A stretch of DNA of 64,000 nt from Nocardia miyunensis NBRC 108239 (GTDB lineage: Bacteria; Actinomycetota; Actinomycetes; Mycobacteriales; Mycobacteriaceae), in contig NZ_BDBQ01000014.1 of NCBI RefSeq assembly GCF_001613065.1, positions 1 to 64,000 of the forward strand. Direction: 5' to 3'. How positions within the stretch are numbered: the first letter of the stretch is position 1; each line of letters starts with the position of its first letter. Under the pieces are notes generated by a model that ran no database searches, was not told the DNA's origin, and saw only the letters and a list, made by a program, of their open reading frames with translations. This document shows, piece after piece, positions 55,860 through 63,777 of the stretch. Both the position numbers and the translations under genes were made by a program.

Positions 55860-57121
55860 TGGCTACTCCTGTCGATCACGTCGGGTAGGCGAGCGGTACG
55901 GCCGCGCACACTCGCCCACACCAGCGCGGTGGACACCGCGACGAACACCGCGGCGCCGACGAACACCGGGCGGGGGTTGTCGCCGTCGAGTCGGGTGAGC
56001 AGTCCGGCGAGCATCGTGCCCGCCGCGGAGGCCGCGAGCACGAGTGATCGGGCCGTGCTGGTAACCCGGCCGAGCAACGCCCGCGGCACCACCCGCTGGC
56101 GCAGCGTCCGGACCACGACGACCACCACCATGGACGCCCCCGCCAGCAGCGCATTGGCGACGGCCAGCCACAGCACGCCGGGCGCGAGGCCCACCAGCGC
56201 CAGCCCGACGGCCATCAGCGCCACCCCCGTCAGGCACATCGGAAGCGGTGACCAGCGTGGTCCGGCGGCGGCCGCGATCAGCGCACCGAGCGCCCCGCCG
56301 ACGCCGCCTCCGGCCACCGCGAGCCCTACCAGGACAGCCGACGCGCCGAGGCGTTCGCGGGCGAAGAACGGAATCAACGTCTCGACTCCCAGACCGAGGG
56401 AGATCACCGCCTGCACAAGTGTGATGCCCGCGACGCGCGGCGAGGTCACCAGATACCGCAGTCCGGTCCGGAACTCGGAGCCGACGGGCCTGAGAACCCC
56501 CGCGCCGAGGAGCGCCGGTCGAATGGCGCTCAAAGTTGTTGCGGTGCTGGCGAATTCGTTGCCAGGCAACCGTCTGTATGTCCGCCACACCGTGACCAGC
56601 GACACCGCGAAGGTCCCAGCGTTCGCCAGCAGCGCCGCCTCCTGGCCCGCCGCTGCCACCAGCACACCCACCGTTGCCGGGCCGAGCACGAGCGAGAGCT
56701 GTCCGGAGGTCTCGAGAAATCCGTTGGCGCGCATCAACCTGGGTCCGGTGCACAGGTCGCGCACCGCGACGGCCAGCGCGGTCTCGAAGAACACCCCGGC
56801 CACCCCGGCGACGCAGGCAAGGCCGAGGATCGCCGCGACCGGGCATCTGCTCACCGCCACCGCGGCAGCCAGCAGCAGGAACACCGCCATCCGCACCGCA
56901 TCGGCCGCGACGAGTACCCGCCACGGATCGGCGCGATCCACCAGCGGCCCCGCGGGCAGCCCGGCGATCAGGTAGCCGATCACGCGCGGAGCGGCCGCGA
57001 GCGCCGACAGCACCGGGCTGCCGGTCAGCTGCAACACCAGCAGGGGAATGGCGAGCACGGCCAGACCGTCGCCGATCAGCGAGATGGATTGGCCGAACAG
57101 GAAAAGTCGACTACCGCCCAT
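55838..57121 (-). CDS. MFS exporter (MFS_3/EntS-like)
   Basis: The 427-residue protein has about 12 membrane helices. It starts GGSRLFLFGQSISLIGDGLA, a typical opening for MFS_3 exporters such as the enterobactin or macrolide efflux group, with GLPAGPLVDRADPWRVLVAAD as motif A. It is presumably the exporter for the product of this operon or a self-resistance pump. It overlaps both neighbours (11 bp with the acyltransferase, 22 bp with the ATP-grasp gene), so the genes form one transcript. Confidence 0.9.
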   Translation of the reverse strand: MGGSRLFLFGQSISLIGDGLAVLAIPLLVLQLTGSPVLSALAAAPRVIGYLIAGLPAGPLVDRADPWRVLVAADAVRMAVFLLLAAAVAVSRCPVAAILGLACVAGVAGVFFETALAVAVRDLCTGPRLMRANGFLETSGQLSLVLGPATVGVLVAAAGQEAALLANAGTFAVSLVTVWRTYRRLPGNEFASTATTLSAIRPALLGAGVLRPVGSEFRTGLRYLVTSPRVAGITLVQAVISLGLGVETLIPFFARERLGASAVLVGLAVAGGGVGGALGALIAAAAGPRWSPLPMCLTGVALMAVGLALVGLAPGVLWLAVANALLAGASMVVVVVVRTLRQRVVPRALLGRVTSTARSLVLAASAAGTMLAGLLTRLDGDNPRPVFVGAAVFVAVSTALVWASVRGRTARLPDVIDRSSQCAPISS

Positions 57122-58169
57122 CGCCTGACACCGTCCACGTGTAGCCGGCCAACTGCTCGAGCCGGGAGCCGTGATCGGTCTTCAGACCCCACTCGAGGGT
57201 GCCGTAGTCGATGAGTTCGACGCCGCGCTCCAACGCGGCACGAACCTGCGCGTAGAAAAGCGTCACGAAGTAGGCCCCGCGCGCCTCGGGCAGCTGACCG
57301 GCCCACAACAGCCGCAAGGTGTTCCCGTTCCGCAGACCGAGGGCGAAGCCGACGACCCGGCCGTCGCGCTGGGCCGCGGTCACCACGATGTCCTCGCGAC
57401 GGTAGTGCGTGAGCATCCGATCCAGCGCCGCGGACTGCGTGTCGCGATCGGCGGCGGAGTTGTACTTGCGCAGCAGGCCGAGACGTAGTTCGAGCACGTC
57501 GTCGCGAACCTCGGCCAGATCGACCTCGCCGACTGTCATATCTTTCTCGGCGAGGCGGCGCAGCAGCCGCGCGATGTCCCGGCGGCGTGGGCTCCGCAAT
57601 TGCCGCAGGTATTCGTCCATGCTGCCGAAAGTCATCGGCAGCACGCAGGTCGGGTACAGCTCCACCGGCCTCGCGCCGAACTCGGTCAAGGCCCGGCGCA
57701 GCGGTTCCTGCCGCTCGGGTATGTACAGGAACGACACCGATCGCGCGCCCTGCTGTGCGGCCCAGGTGTCCAGCGCGGTCAGAGTCTCCCGCAGCAGCGC
57801 CGGCTCGGTGGCGCCGGAACCGGCTGCCGCGCAGGCGTATCCGGGCAGTGTCACCAGCACGGACGGATACAGCGGCGCGATGTCCGGCACCGCGGCCGGA
57901 GGTGTTCGCGGCACCGGCGACGGCAGATCGCCCCGCAGCGCGGCCGCGATGTCGAACCGGGCATCCGAAGGTGGAGACCGCAGCCAGCGGGCGTGCAATC
58001 CAACCCGCGCCTGTTCGTCCACCGAGATGATCAGCCATCGAGGCTCGCCCGGCAGTAGCGGCCCCATGGTCTCGAGCCAGGGGATCGACACGGTGTACTC
58101 GGGCACTTCCGCGGCGAGACAGTCCCATTCGGGGGGCCGGATGATTGTGGCCCTCGAGTCGACACGCAT
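57111..58169 (-). CDS. GNAT/FemAB-fold acyltransferase, first gene of the KamA operon
   Basis: The 352-residue protein resembles the GNAT proteins with double FemAB-like fold. The N-terminal half contains WLIISVDEQARVGLHARWL; the C-terminal half has MDEYLRQLRSPRRRDIARLL, then VTAAQRDGRVVGFALGLRNG and GVELIDYGTLEWGLKTDHGS. Members transfer acyl or aminoacyl groups onto amines in natural-product or cell-wall pathways. Together with the downstream exporter, ATP-grasp ligase and aminomutase it suggests a small biosynthetic pathway. A 14-bp inverted repeat lies 61-98 bp upstream of its ATG and is a likely control site. Confidence 0.82.
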   Translation of the reverse strand: MRVDSRATIIRPPEWDCLAAEVPEYTVSIPWLETMGPLLPGEPRWLIISVDEQARVGLHARWLRSPPSDARFDIAAALRGDLPSPVPRTPPAAVPDIAPLYPSVLVTLPGYACAAAGSGATEPALLRETLTALDTWAAQQGARSVSFLYIPERQEPLRRALTEFGARPVELYPTCVLPMTFGSMDEYLRQLRSPRRRDIARLLRRLAEKDMTVGEVDLAEVRDDVLELRLGLLRKYNSAADRDTQSAALDRMLTHYRREDIVVTAAQRDGRVVGFALGLRNGNTLRLLWAGQLPEARGAYFVTLFYAQVRAALERGVELIDYGTLEWGLKTDHGSRLEQLAGYTWTVSGDGR

Positions 58170-58229
58170 AGCTCACCTGCACATCACGGGATGGATGATC
58201 CCCGAGGACCGCCATCATGATCATTTGCC

Positions 58230-58267
58230 CTAGATAACGGTACTTTATGCAATGTACCGTTATCTAG
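58230..58267. promoter_or_regulatory. Perfect 14-bp inverted repeat upstream of the KamA operon
   Basis: The arms 58230-58243 and 58254-58267 (CTAGATAACGGTAC and its complement) flank a 10-base AT-rich spacer. The AT-rich composition and place before the first gene favour an operator for a dimeric regulator over a terminator. GATAACG recurs at 58427-58433. Confidence 0.6.
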
Positions 58268-58404
58268 CGTAACCCTTTCGGTTTCGTCCGGCAAGGGGCG
58301 GGCGGCCGAACGGGTCTCTGAAGCTGCTTTCTGCAAGCGAATACGGCGTTCCGTTGCAGGAATGGCTGGAGTCGGCCGCGATGTGGATGCGTCGCTCTCG
58401 AAGG

Positions 58405-58515
58405 TCAGAAGTCTAATGTATCGTTGGATAACGAGACGTTACTTGATGGCATCTCGCTGATCAACGCGGTGATGTTCCGGGCGAAGCCGGTGAACTCGTG
58501 GTCCGGGACACTCAT
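58405..58515 (-). CDS. 36-residue ORF coupled to gcvH; remnant or small peptide
   Basis: An ATG overlapping the gcvH stop (ATGA) opens a 36-codon frame, MSVPDHEFTGFARNITALIS, ending LSNDTLDF. Such coupling is typical of real operon genes. The length and the absence of a recognised domain suggest either the first exon-like stub of a truncated gene or a true small peptide. It lies between gcvH and the KamA operon on the same strand. Confidence 0.35.
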   Translation of the reverse strand: MSVPDHEFTGFARNITALISEMPSSNVSLSNDTLDF

Positions 58516-58916
58516 GCGTTCGTCTCGTACCTCGCCGCGTATTCCGCGGCGGTCAGCAGGTCCCCGGTGGCGGTCGGCAGTACGGCGAACAGCCAGCCCT
58601 GTCCGTAGGGGTCGGCGGTGACGAGATCGGGGTTGTCGACGACGGTGGTGTTGAGCAGTGTCACTCGTCCGCTGACCGGCGGATAGAGCTCGGAGACGGT
58701 CTTGGTCGATTCGATGTCACCGCATGCCTCGCCCGCGACGATGGTGGAGCCGATCTCGGGCAGGTCGACGTACACGAGATCGCCGAGCGACTCGATTGCG
58801 ACAGCGGTGATGCCGACTCGGACCGGGTGGTCCGGAAGCGCCGATCCGGGGTCGAGCAAGACCCATTCGTGGTCGGCGGTGTAACTGCGATCATCGGGAA
58901 TCAGGTTGGCGGACAT
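58512..58916 (-). CDS. gcvH: Glycine cleavage system H protein
   Basis: The 134-residue protein is complete: RSYTADHEWVLLD, then IGITAVAIESLGDLVYVDLP-type core, the lipoylation motif ESTKTVSELY with Lys72, and NPDLVTADPYGQGWLFAV at the end. H protein shuttles the aminomethyl group among the P, T and L proteins. The lipoyl motif reads ESTKT rather than the common ESVKA. It follows the damaged gcvT after 82 bp. gcvP is not in the window, so this may be a second, incomplete set. Confidence 0.92.
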   Translation of the reverse strand: MSANLIPDDRSYTADHEWVLLDPGSALPDHPVRVGITAVAIESLGDLVYVDLPEIGSTIVAGEACGDIESTKTVSELYPPVSGRVTLLNTTVVDNPDLVTADPYGQGWLFAVLPTATGDLLTAAEYAARYETNA

Positions 58917-58998
58917 GAGAACACCTTCGAGTAACCGGCTTCGGCGGAAGCCGGACGGGATGACGGGAGTGGGCCAGGACCGGTGAGCGGACCAGGAT

Positions 58999-59884
58999 TC
59001 AGGATCTGCGGTAGAACGGTGCGGGGGTGAGGGTGAACTGCTCCTGTCTGCCCCGGATATCGACCGTTACGGCGGTACCTGGTTCGCACAGGTTGCCCAG
59101 GACCTGCCTCGTACGGGTTGGTGTGCAGCGTCAATTCGTGGCCGTATAGCGCCATCCCGGCTTCCAGCCGCAACGTGTCGCGGCACGCGAGACCAGCGGG
59201 TACGCCACCGCGGGCCGTGGTGGCCTCGAGCAGCGCCCGCCACAGCTCTACGGCGTCGGCGCCTGGAACATACAGCTCGAATCCGTCCTCGCCCGTGTAG
59301 CCGGTGCGAGCGAGCAGAATCCGCAGCCCCGCGACCTCGGCGGGCGCTACGGCGTAGTACCTCAGGTCGGTGACGAGCTGTGCCTGCTCGCGCGGAACCA
59401 GCGCGGTGAGGACGTCCTGTGCGACGGGTCCCTGCACCGCGATCAGCGCGGTCTCGGCCGAGCGGTCTTCTACCGCTGCATCGAATCCCTTTGCACGCGT
59501 GGCGAGTTCAGCGAAAACGGCGGACGCGTTGGCGGCGTTGGCGACGACCAGGTAGTGCTCGTCCGCGAGGCGGTAGACGACCAGATCGTCGACAACCGCG
59601 CCTTCCGCGCTACACAGTAGCGAGTACTTGGCGCGACCGGCTGGGACCTTCGACAGCTCACCCACCAGGGCATAGTCCAGGACGGCACCGGCGTCAGTGC
59701 CCCGGACGCGGATTTCACCCATGTGGGACAGATCGAACAGGCCTGCGGTGGTGCGCACAGCGTGGTGTTCGGCCAATTGGCTGTCGTACTTCAGCGGCAT
59801 CTGCCATCCGGCGAAATCGGTGAAGGCGGCGCCGAGCGCGGTGTGCTCATCGACCAGCGGCGATACCTGAGCCGTGGTGGTCAT
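58999..59884 (-). pseudogene. gcvT: gcvT (aminomethyltransferase) with internal deletion and frame change
   Basis: Residues 1-261 from the ATG at 59884 are good GcvT: DFAGWQMPLKYDSQLAEHHA, the folate-binding DLSHMGEIRV region, LARTGYTGEDGFELYVPG, CRDTLRLEAGMALYGHE and LTLHTNPYEAG. There the family sequence stops. In another frame, from about 59095 to 58999, the protein's natural end reappears (GTAVTVDIRGR to APFYRRS). About 70-75 residues of the normal 365 are missing at the junction near 59101. Without the change, the first frame runs on to 58901 with nonsense sequence. T protein activity should be lost. Confidence 0.85.
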
Positions 59885-59926
59885 GCGAGGGTGTCCTCGG
59901 CGGCCGCCCCGATGGCGAGCGGATCC

Positions 59927-61126
59927 CTATTCGGTGCCGAAGGCGAATACCGTTGTGGAGCTGAAGGTTTGGCCCGGGTTCAGGGTGGTGGTGGGGAAGT
60001 CGGGGTGGTTGGGGGAATCGGGGTAGTGCTGGGTTTCGAGGGTGAATCCGGCGCCCTGGCGGTAGACGTGGCCGCTGGTGCCGGTGAACGTTCCGGTGAG
60101 GAAGTTGGCCGTGTAGAACTGGACGCCGGGTTCGGTGGTGGAGACGGTCAGCGTTCGGCCCGACTGCGGGTCCTGCGCCTTGGCGGCCTGCACGAGGCCG
60201 GTGTTGTCGCCGCGGTTGATCACCCAGTTGTGGTCGTAGCCCTGGGCGAGCAGGAGTTGCGGATCGTTCGCGGCGATGTGCGCGCCGATCGCGGTGGGTG
60301 TGGTGAAATCCATCGGCGTGCCTTTGACCGGGACGAACTGTCCGGTCGGGATCTGGGTGGCGTCGGTGGGGGTGTAGGTGTCGGCGTTGAGGGTGAGTTT
60401 CTGGTCGTAGATGCCGAGGGTGGATTCACCGGCCAGGTTGAAGTAGCTGTGATTGGTCAGGTTGATCACCGTGGGTGCGTCGGTTGTCGCGCCGTAATCG
60501 ATCCGGAGCCGGTTCTGCTGATCCAGGGTGTAGGTGACCGTCGTGGTCAGTGTGCCCGGATAGCCCATTTCGCCTGCGGGACTGACGTATTGGAGTTTCA
60601 GCCCGACCGTCCCGTTGCCGTTCTGCGGACTGGCCTGCCACACCTTCTGATCGAAACCGTCGGTGCCGCCGTGCAGGCTGTTGCCGTTGTTGTTGACCGG
60701 GACGTGGTATTCGGTGCCGTTCAAGGTGAACGCGCCCTTGGCGATTCGGTTCGCGTACCGGCCGACCGTCGCGCCGAAGTAGGGCTTGCCCGAGCCGTTG
60801 TTGGCCAGATAGCCGTCGAGCGTCGGGAATCCGAGCACGACGTCGTCGGTGCGCCCGGATTTGTCCGGCACCTCGATCGACTGGACGATGCCGCCGTAGG
60901 TCAGGATGCGCACGCGCATACCGTGTCCGCTGGTCAGGGTGTAGCGGTCCACCGCCGTGCCGCCGACCTGACCGAACGGCTCGCTGCTGATCGTGGGCGG
61001 CGTCGCGGCCGCGCTCGTACTCGTATTGCCTTCGCTCACGGTGTTCTTCGTCGCGGTGCTGCTGCAGGCCGCCAAACCCGCTATCCCGGCGATCGCTGCC
61101 AATCGAAGTAATGTCCTGCCGCGCAT
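59927..61126 (-). CDS. Exported lipoprotein aldose 1-epimerase
   Basis: The 399-residue protein has a lipoprotein signal (LLRLAAIAGIAGLAACSS, with Cys as the lipidated residue) and a Ser/Thr linker. The GalM fold follows: TYGGIVQSIEVPDKSGRTDD, GATVGRYANRIAKGAF, HGGTDGFDQKVW with a catalytic His, TNHSYFNLAGE with the second His, and a late Glu in FTLETQHYPDSPN. It interconverts alpha and beta anomers of aldoses outside the membrane. GGAG lies just before ATG 61126. An upstream 18-bp site, nearly identical to one in the GntR promoter at 47 kb, suggests that it belongs to the sugar regulon. Confidence 0.92.
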   Translation of the reverse strand: MRGRTLLRLAAIAGIAGLAACSSTATKNTVSEGNTSTSAAATPPTISSEPFGQVGGTAVDRYTLTSGHGMRVRILTYGGIVQSIEVPDKSGRTDDVVLGFPTLDGYLANNGSGKPYFGATVGRYANRIAKGAFTLNGTEYHVPVNNNGNSLHGGTDGFDQKVWQASPQNGNGTVGLKLQYVSPAGEMGYPGTLTTTVTYTLDQQNRLRIDYGATTDAPTVINLTNHSYFNLAGESTLGIYDQKLTLNADTYTPTDATQIPTGQFVPVKGTPMDFTTPTAIGAHIAANDPQLLLAQGYDHNWVINRGDNTGLVQAAKAQDPQSGRTLTVSTTEPGVQFYTANFLTGTFTGTSGHVYRQGAGFTLETQHYPDSPNHPDFPTTTLNPGQTFSSTTVFAFGTE

Positions 61127-61213
61127 GGGAGCTCCTTGCATCCTCATCGAATCCCCCTGTGCTCAGCGATTATCCGCGTGTCGGCGGGTCCGGATCATCG
61201 ATTTCGGGCAAGA

Positions 61214-61231
61214 CATCGAATCATTCGATGA
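61214..61231 (-). promoter_or_regulatory. Probable GntR operator, site 2, before the aldose epimerase gene
   Basis: CATCGAATCATTCGATGA (plus strand) contains the perfect palindrome ATCGAATCATTCGAT (61215-61229). It lies about 90 bp before the epimerase start and differs at one of 18 bases from the GntR-promoter site at 47280-47297. Confidence 0.7.
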
Positions 61232-61274
61232 ATAGATGAATTGTGCCTGCGTACAGGCACTCCGGAAACGGCGA

Positions 61275-61311
61275 CGGGCGGGAAGCGGACCCGTTGGTCG
61301 CTTCCCGCCCG
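61275..61311 (-). terminator. Terminator hairpin after the secreted Ala/Gly-rich protein gene
   Basis: The 13-bp arms 61275-61287 and 61299-61311 pair perfectly, with an 11-base loop, 20 bp downstream of the stop at 61331 in the direction of transcription. Confidence 0.7.
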
Positions 61312-61330
61312 TGCCGATGCGGGGAGAAAT

Positions 61331-62107
61331 TCAGCCGGCGACGACGCGCGGCGGTGCGGTGAATCCCTGGGCCGCGCCGACGGCGGCGCCGGTTGCCGCA
61401 CCCGCGGCGGCCCACGGAACCGTGATGACGCCCGCGCCGATGGCCGCTCCCAGGGCGGGCCCGGCGATCAGCCCGGCGGGCAGGAACGGAATCCCCGCCA
61501 CCAGACCGGCCACACCGCCGACCAGACCGGAGGTGGCCGCGAGCGGCGCCGAGGCAGCCGCGCCCGCGACCGCGCCGATCGCGGCGTCACCGACCGTCGC
61601 CGAGGCGATCCGATCCGATCGACTGCGTTCCATGCCGACCGAGTCCAGGAAGGTGGCCATATTCGCCTCGGCCTGAGCGGACTGATCGTTGACGATGATC
61701 GCCTGATCGCGGTTGATCCACGTCGGCGCGTCGAACTGGACGTCGCCGAAACGGAATTTGCCGGGTGGCGGTGCGATCGGCGGCACCGGTGCGACCGCCG
61801 TCGGCGCGTGCAACTGCCCGACCGGAGCCAGATAACTCTGATCGGGCATCGGCCGTGCGTCCTGCAGTGAGCTGAGCGTATCGCTGGGAATGCGCAGACC
61901 CTCATGGGGATGCACATGCGGCACATTGTTCGCCGGCCGCTGCGGAGTCGATTCGTCGTGCTGGGTCGCCGTACTCGGATGCGCGGGCGCCGCGGTGGCC
62001 GCACCGCTTCCGACCACGGCCAGAACCAGCGGAACCGCGCTCGCCGCAACGACATTGCCGACGCGGGTACGGTGTGGATTAGGCGCTCTGTGTTTGCCTC
62101 CGGCCAT
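61331..62107 (-). CDS. Secreted Ala/Gly-rich protein of unknown function
   Basis: The 258-residue protein has a Sec signal (VVAASAVPLVLAVVGSGAATAA, residues 19-40). A Pro/His-rich middle follows (PHVHPHEGLRIPSD, VAPVPPIAPPPGKF). The C-terminal half is very rich in Ala and Gly with long hydrophobic stretches (GLVGGVAGLVAGIPFLPAGL) that could insert in a membrane or in the mycolate layer. GAAAGG precedes the ATG. I do not recognise a named family; similar proteins are common in Nocardia as far as I recall. Confidence 0.7.
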   Translation of the reverse strand: MAGGKHRAPNPHRTRVGNVVAASAVPLVLAVVGSGAATAAPAHPSTATQHDESTPQRPANNVPHVHPHEGLRIPSDTLSSLQDARPMPDQSYLAPVGQLHAPTAVAPVPPIAPPPGKFRFGDVQFDAPTWINRDQAIIVNDQSAQAEANMATFLDSVGMERSRSDRIASATVGDAAIGAVAGAAASAPLAATSGLVGGVAGLVAGIPFLPAGLIAGPALGAAIGAGVITVPWAAAGAATGAAVGAAQGFTAPPRVVAG

Positions 62108-62248
62108 TGCGACCTTTCTTCGTGACAGGGATAGCGACGTCCCACATTCGGATCAGGGCAGGCTGCCGGATTGGTCGTATCCGAATATGCGTGGAAATTC
62201 GCGTGTCGACGAAGAAGTAGCTGGCTGGATGCCGAGAAGTTCTGTCGC

Positions 62249-63673
62249 TCAGCCCGCTTTGGGGTCCGGCACCGCTTTTCGCGCGGATTTGCCAGCGCCA
62301 TTACCGGTTTCGGCGCGCACTTCCTTCTCGTCGTCCTCGTTGCCGTTGAGCGCCTCGAGTGCCAGCCGCGCGAACACCCACTGCTCGGTCGCGGCCATCT
62401 GCCCGCGATTGCGGCCGAGGAACGCGACGAACCACTGGAAGACCGTGACCACCCGGCTGCGATATCCGATGAGGTAGTACAGGTGCAGCACCAGCCACAT
62501 CAGCCAGGCGAAGAAACCGCTGAACTCCAGCTTGCCGATCTGGCACACCGCGTCGAACCGCGAGATGGTGGCCATACTGCCCTTGTCGAAGTACTTGAAC
62601 GGCACGCGATCCGCGGGCTTCTGCTTACCCGAGACCTCGGCCGTGAGCTGCTTGGCGGCGTAGGTCGCGCCCTGGATCGCGCCCTGCGCCTGGCCGGGCA
62701 CGCCCGGCACCGACATCAGGTCACCGACCACGAAGACGTTGGGATGCCCCTTGATGGTCAGATCGGGTTCGACGATGACGCGCCCGGCGCGATCGGTCTG
62801 CGTCCCGTCGGAGCGTTCGGCGAGCTGTTTGCCCAGGCCGCTGGCCTGCACACCGGCCGACCAGACCTTGCAGGCGGCCTCGATGCGACGCTCGCCGTCA
62901 TGGTCCTTGATCGTCACCCCGCGCGCGTCGACATCGGTGACCATCGCGTTGAGCTGGATCTCCACGCCCATCTTCTCCAAGCGCTGCTGCGCCTTCGGGC
63001 CGAGCTTGGGGCCCATCGGCTTGAGCACCGCGTCCGCACCCTCCACCAGGATGACGCGGGCGTCGCGCGGATCGATGTTGCGGAAGGTGCCTGCCAGGGT
63101 GCGATCGGCGAGTTCGGCGATCTGACCGGCCAGTTCGACACCGGTCGGGCCCGCGCCGACCACGACGAAGGTCAGGAACCGGTCGCGCCGCTCCTGCGTC
63201 GTGGCGAGCTCGGCCTCCTCGAACGAGCCGAGGATGCGGGCGCGCAGTTCGAGCGCGTCGTCGATGGTCTTCATGCCCGGGGCATAGGTGGCGAAATGGT
63301 CGTTGCCGAAGTACGACTGCTGAGCGCCGGTCGCCACGATCAGGCTGTCGAAGGGGGTGACGGTGTCCTCGTTCAGCAACTCCGAGGTGACGGTGCGCTC
63401 GACCAGGTCGATATCGTGCACGTCGCCCATGATCACCTGCACGTTCTGCTGCTTGCGCAGCACGATGCGGGTCGCGGGGGCGATCTCGCCGGTGGACAGG
63501 ATGCCGGTGGCGACCTGATAAAGCAGCGGCTGGAACAGGTGCGTGGAGGTCTTGGAAATCAGGACGATGTCGACGTCGGCCTTCTTCAGATGTCGGCAGG
63601 CGAACAGGCCGCCGAAGCCGGAACCGATCACCACCACCCGATGGCGCTGCTTACCGCCGGTTTGGATGCCCAT
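62249..63673 (-). CDS. ndh: Type II NADH:quinone oxidoreductase
   Basis: The 474-residue protein has the NDH-2 motifs: VVVIGSGFGGLFACRHL for FAD, STHLFQPLLYQVATG, LIVATGAQQSYFGN, FVVVGAGPTGVELAGQIAEL for NADH, VFVVGDLMSVPG, and a hydrophobic C-terminal segment (FFAWLMWLVLHLYYLIGYRS) that holds it to the membrane. It passes electrons from NADH to menaquinone without pumping protons. It matches ndh (Rv1854c) of M. tuberculosis, the next gene after the urease block there. The ATG at 63673 gives the family start. Confidence 0.95.
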   Translation of the reverse strand: MGIQTGGKQRHRVVVIGSGFGGLFACRHLKKADVDIVLISKTSTHLFQPLLYQVATGILSTGEIAPATRIVLRKQQNVQVIMGDVHDIDLVERTVTSELLNEDTVTPFDSLIVATGAQQSYFGNDHFATYAPGMKTIDDALELRARILGSFEEAELATTQERRDRFLTFVVVGAGPTGVELAGQIAELADRTLAGTFRNIDPRDARVILVEGADAVLKPMGPKLGPKAQQRLEKMGVEIQLNAMVTDVDARGVTIKDHDGERRIEAACKVWSAGVQASGLGKQLAERSDGTQTDRAGRVIVEPDLTIKGHPNVFVVGDLMSVPGVPGQAQGAIQGATYAAKQLTAEVSGKQKPADRVPFKYFDKGSMATISRFDAVCQIGKLEFSGFFAWLMWLVLHLYYLIGYRSRVVTVFQWFVAFLGRNRGQMAATEQWVFARLALEALNGNEDDEKEVRAETGNGAGKSARKAVPDPKAG

Positions 63674-63777
63674 GTCTCCCGCTCCTCGCCCGATTGCGTT
63701 GGGTGTTCCGACACGCCATACCGTAGTCGGCCCCCAGCGGACAGTCACGGCGAGCGGAAGGAACCGGCGCGTCCGGG

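Noticed and set aside
53305..58515. RiPP (graspetide) cluster with the 36-residue ORF as precursor
   Set aside because: The ATP-grasp protein looks like an amino-acid ligase, the radical-SAM protein is KamA-type rather than a peptide-maturase, and the short ORF has no repeated core motif.
58901..59884. gcvT as an intact 327-residue gene
   Set aside because: The last 65 or so residues of that frame are not GcvT; the real C-terminus is in another frame and a central segment is missing.
59885..59926. Glycine riboswitch upstream of gcvT
   Set aside because: Only 42 bp separate gcvT from the epimerase gene and no aptamer-like pairing is visible.
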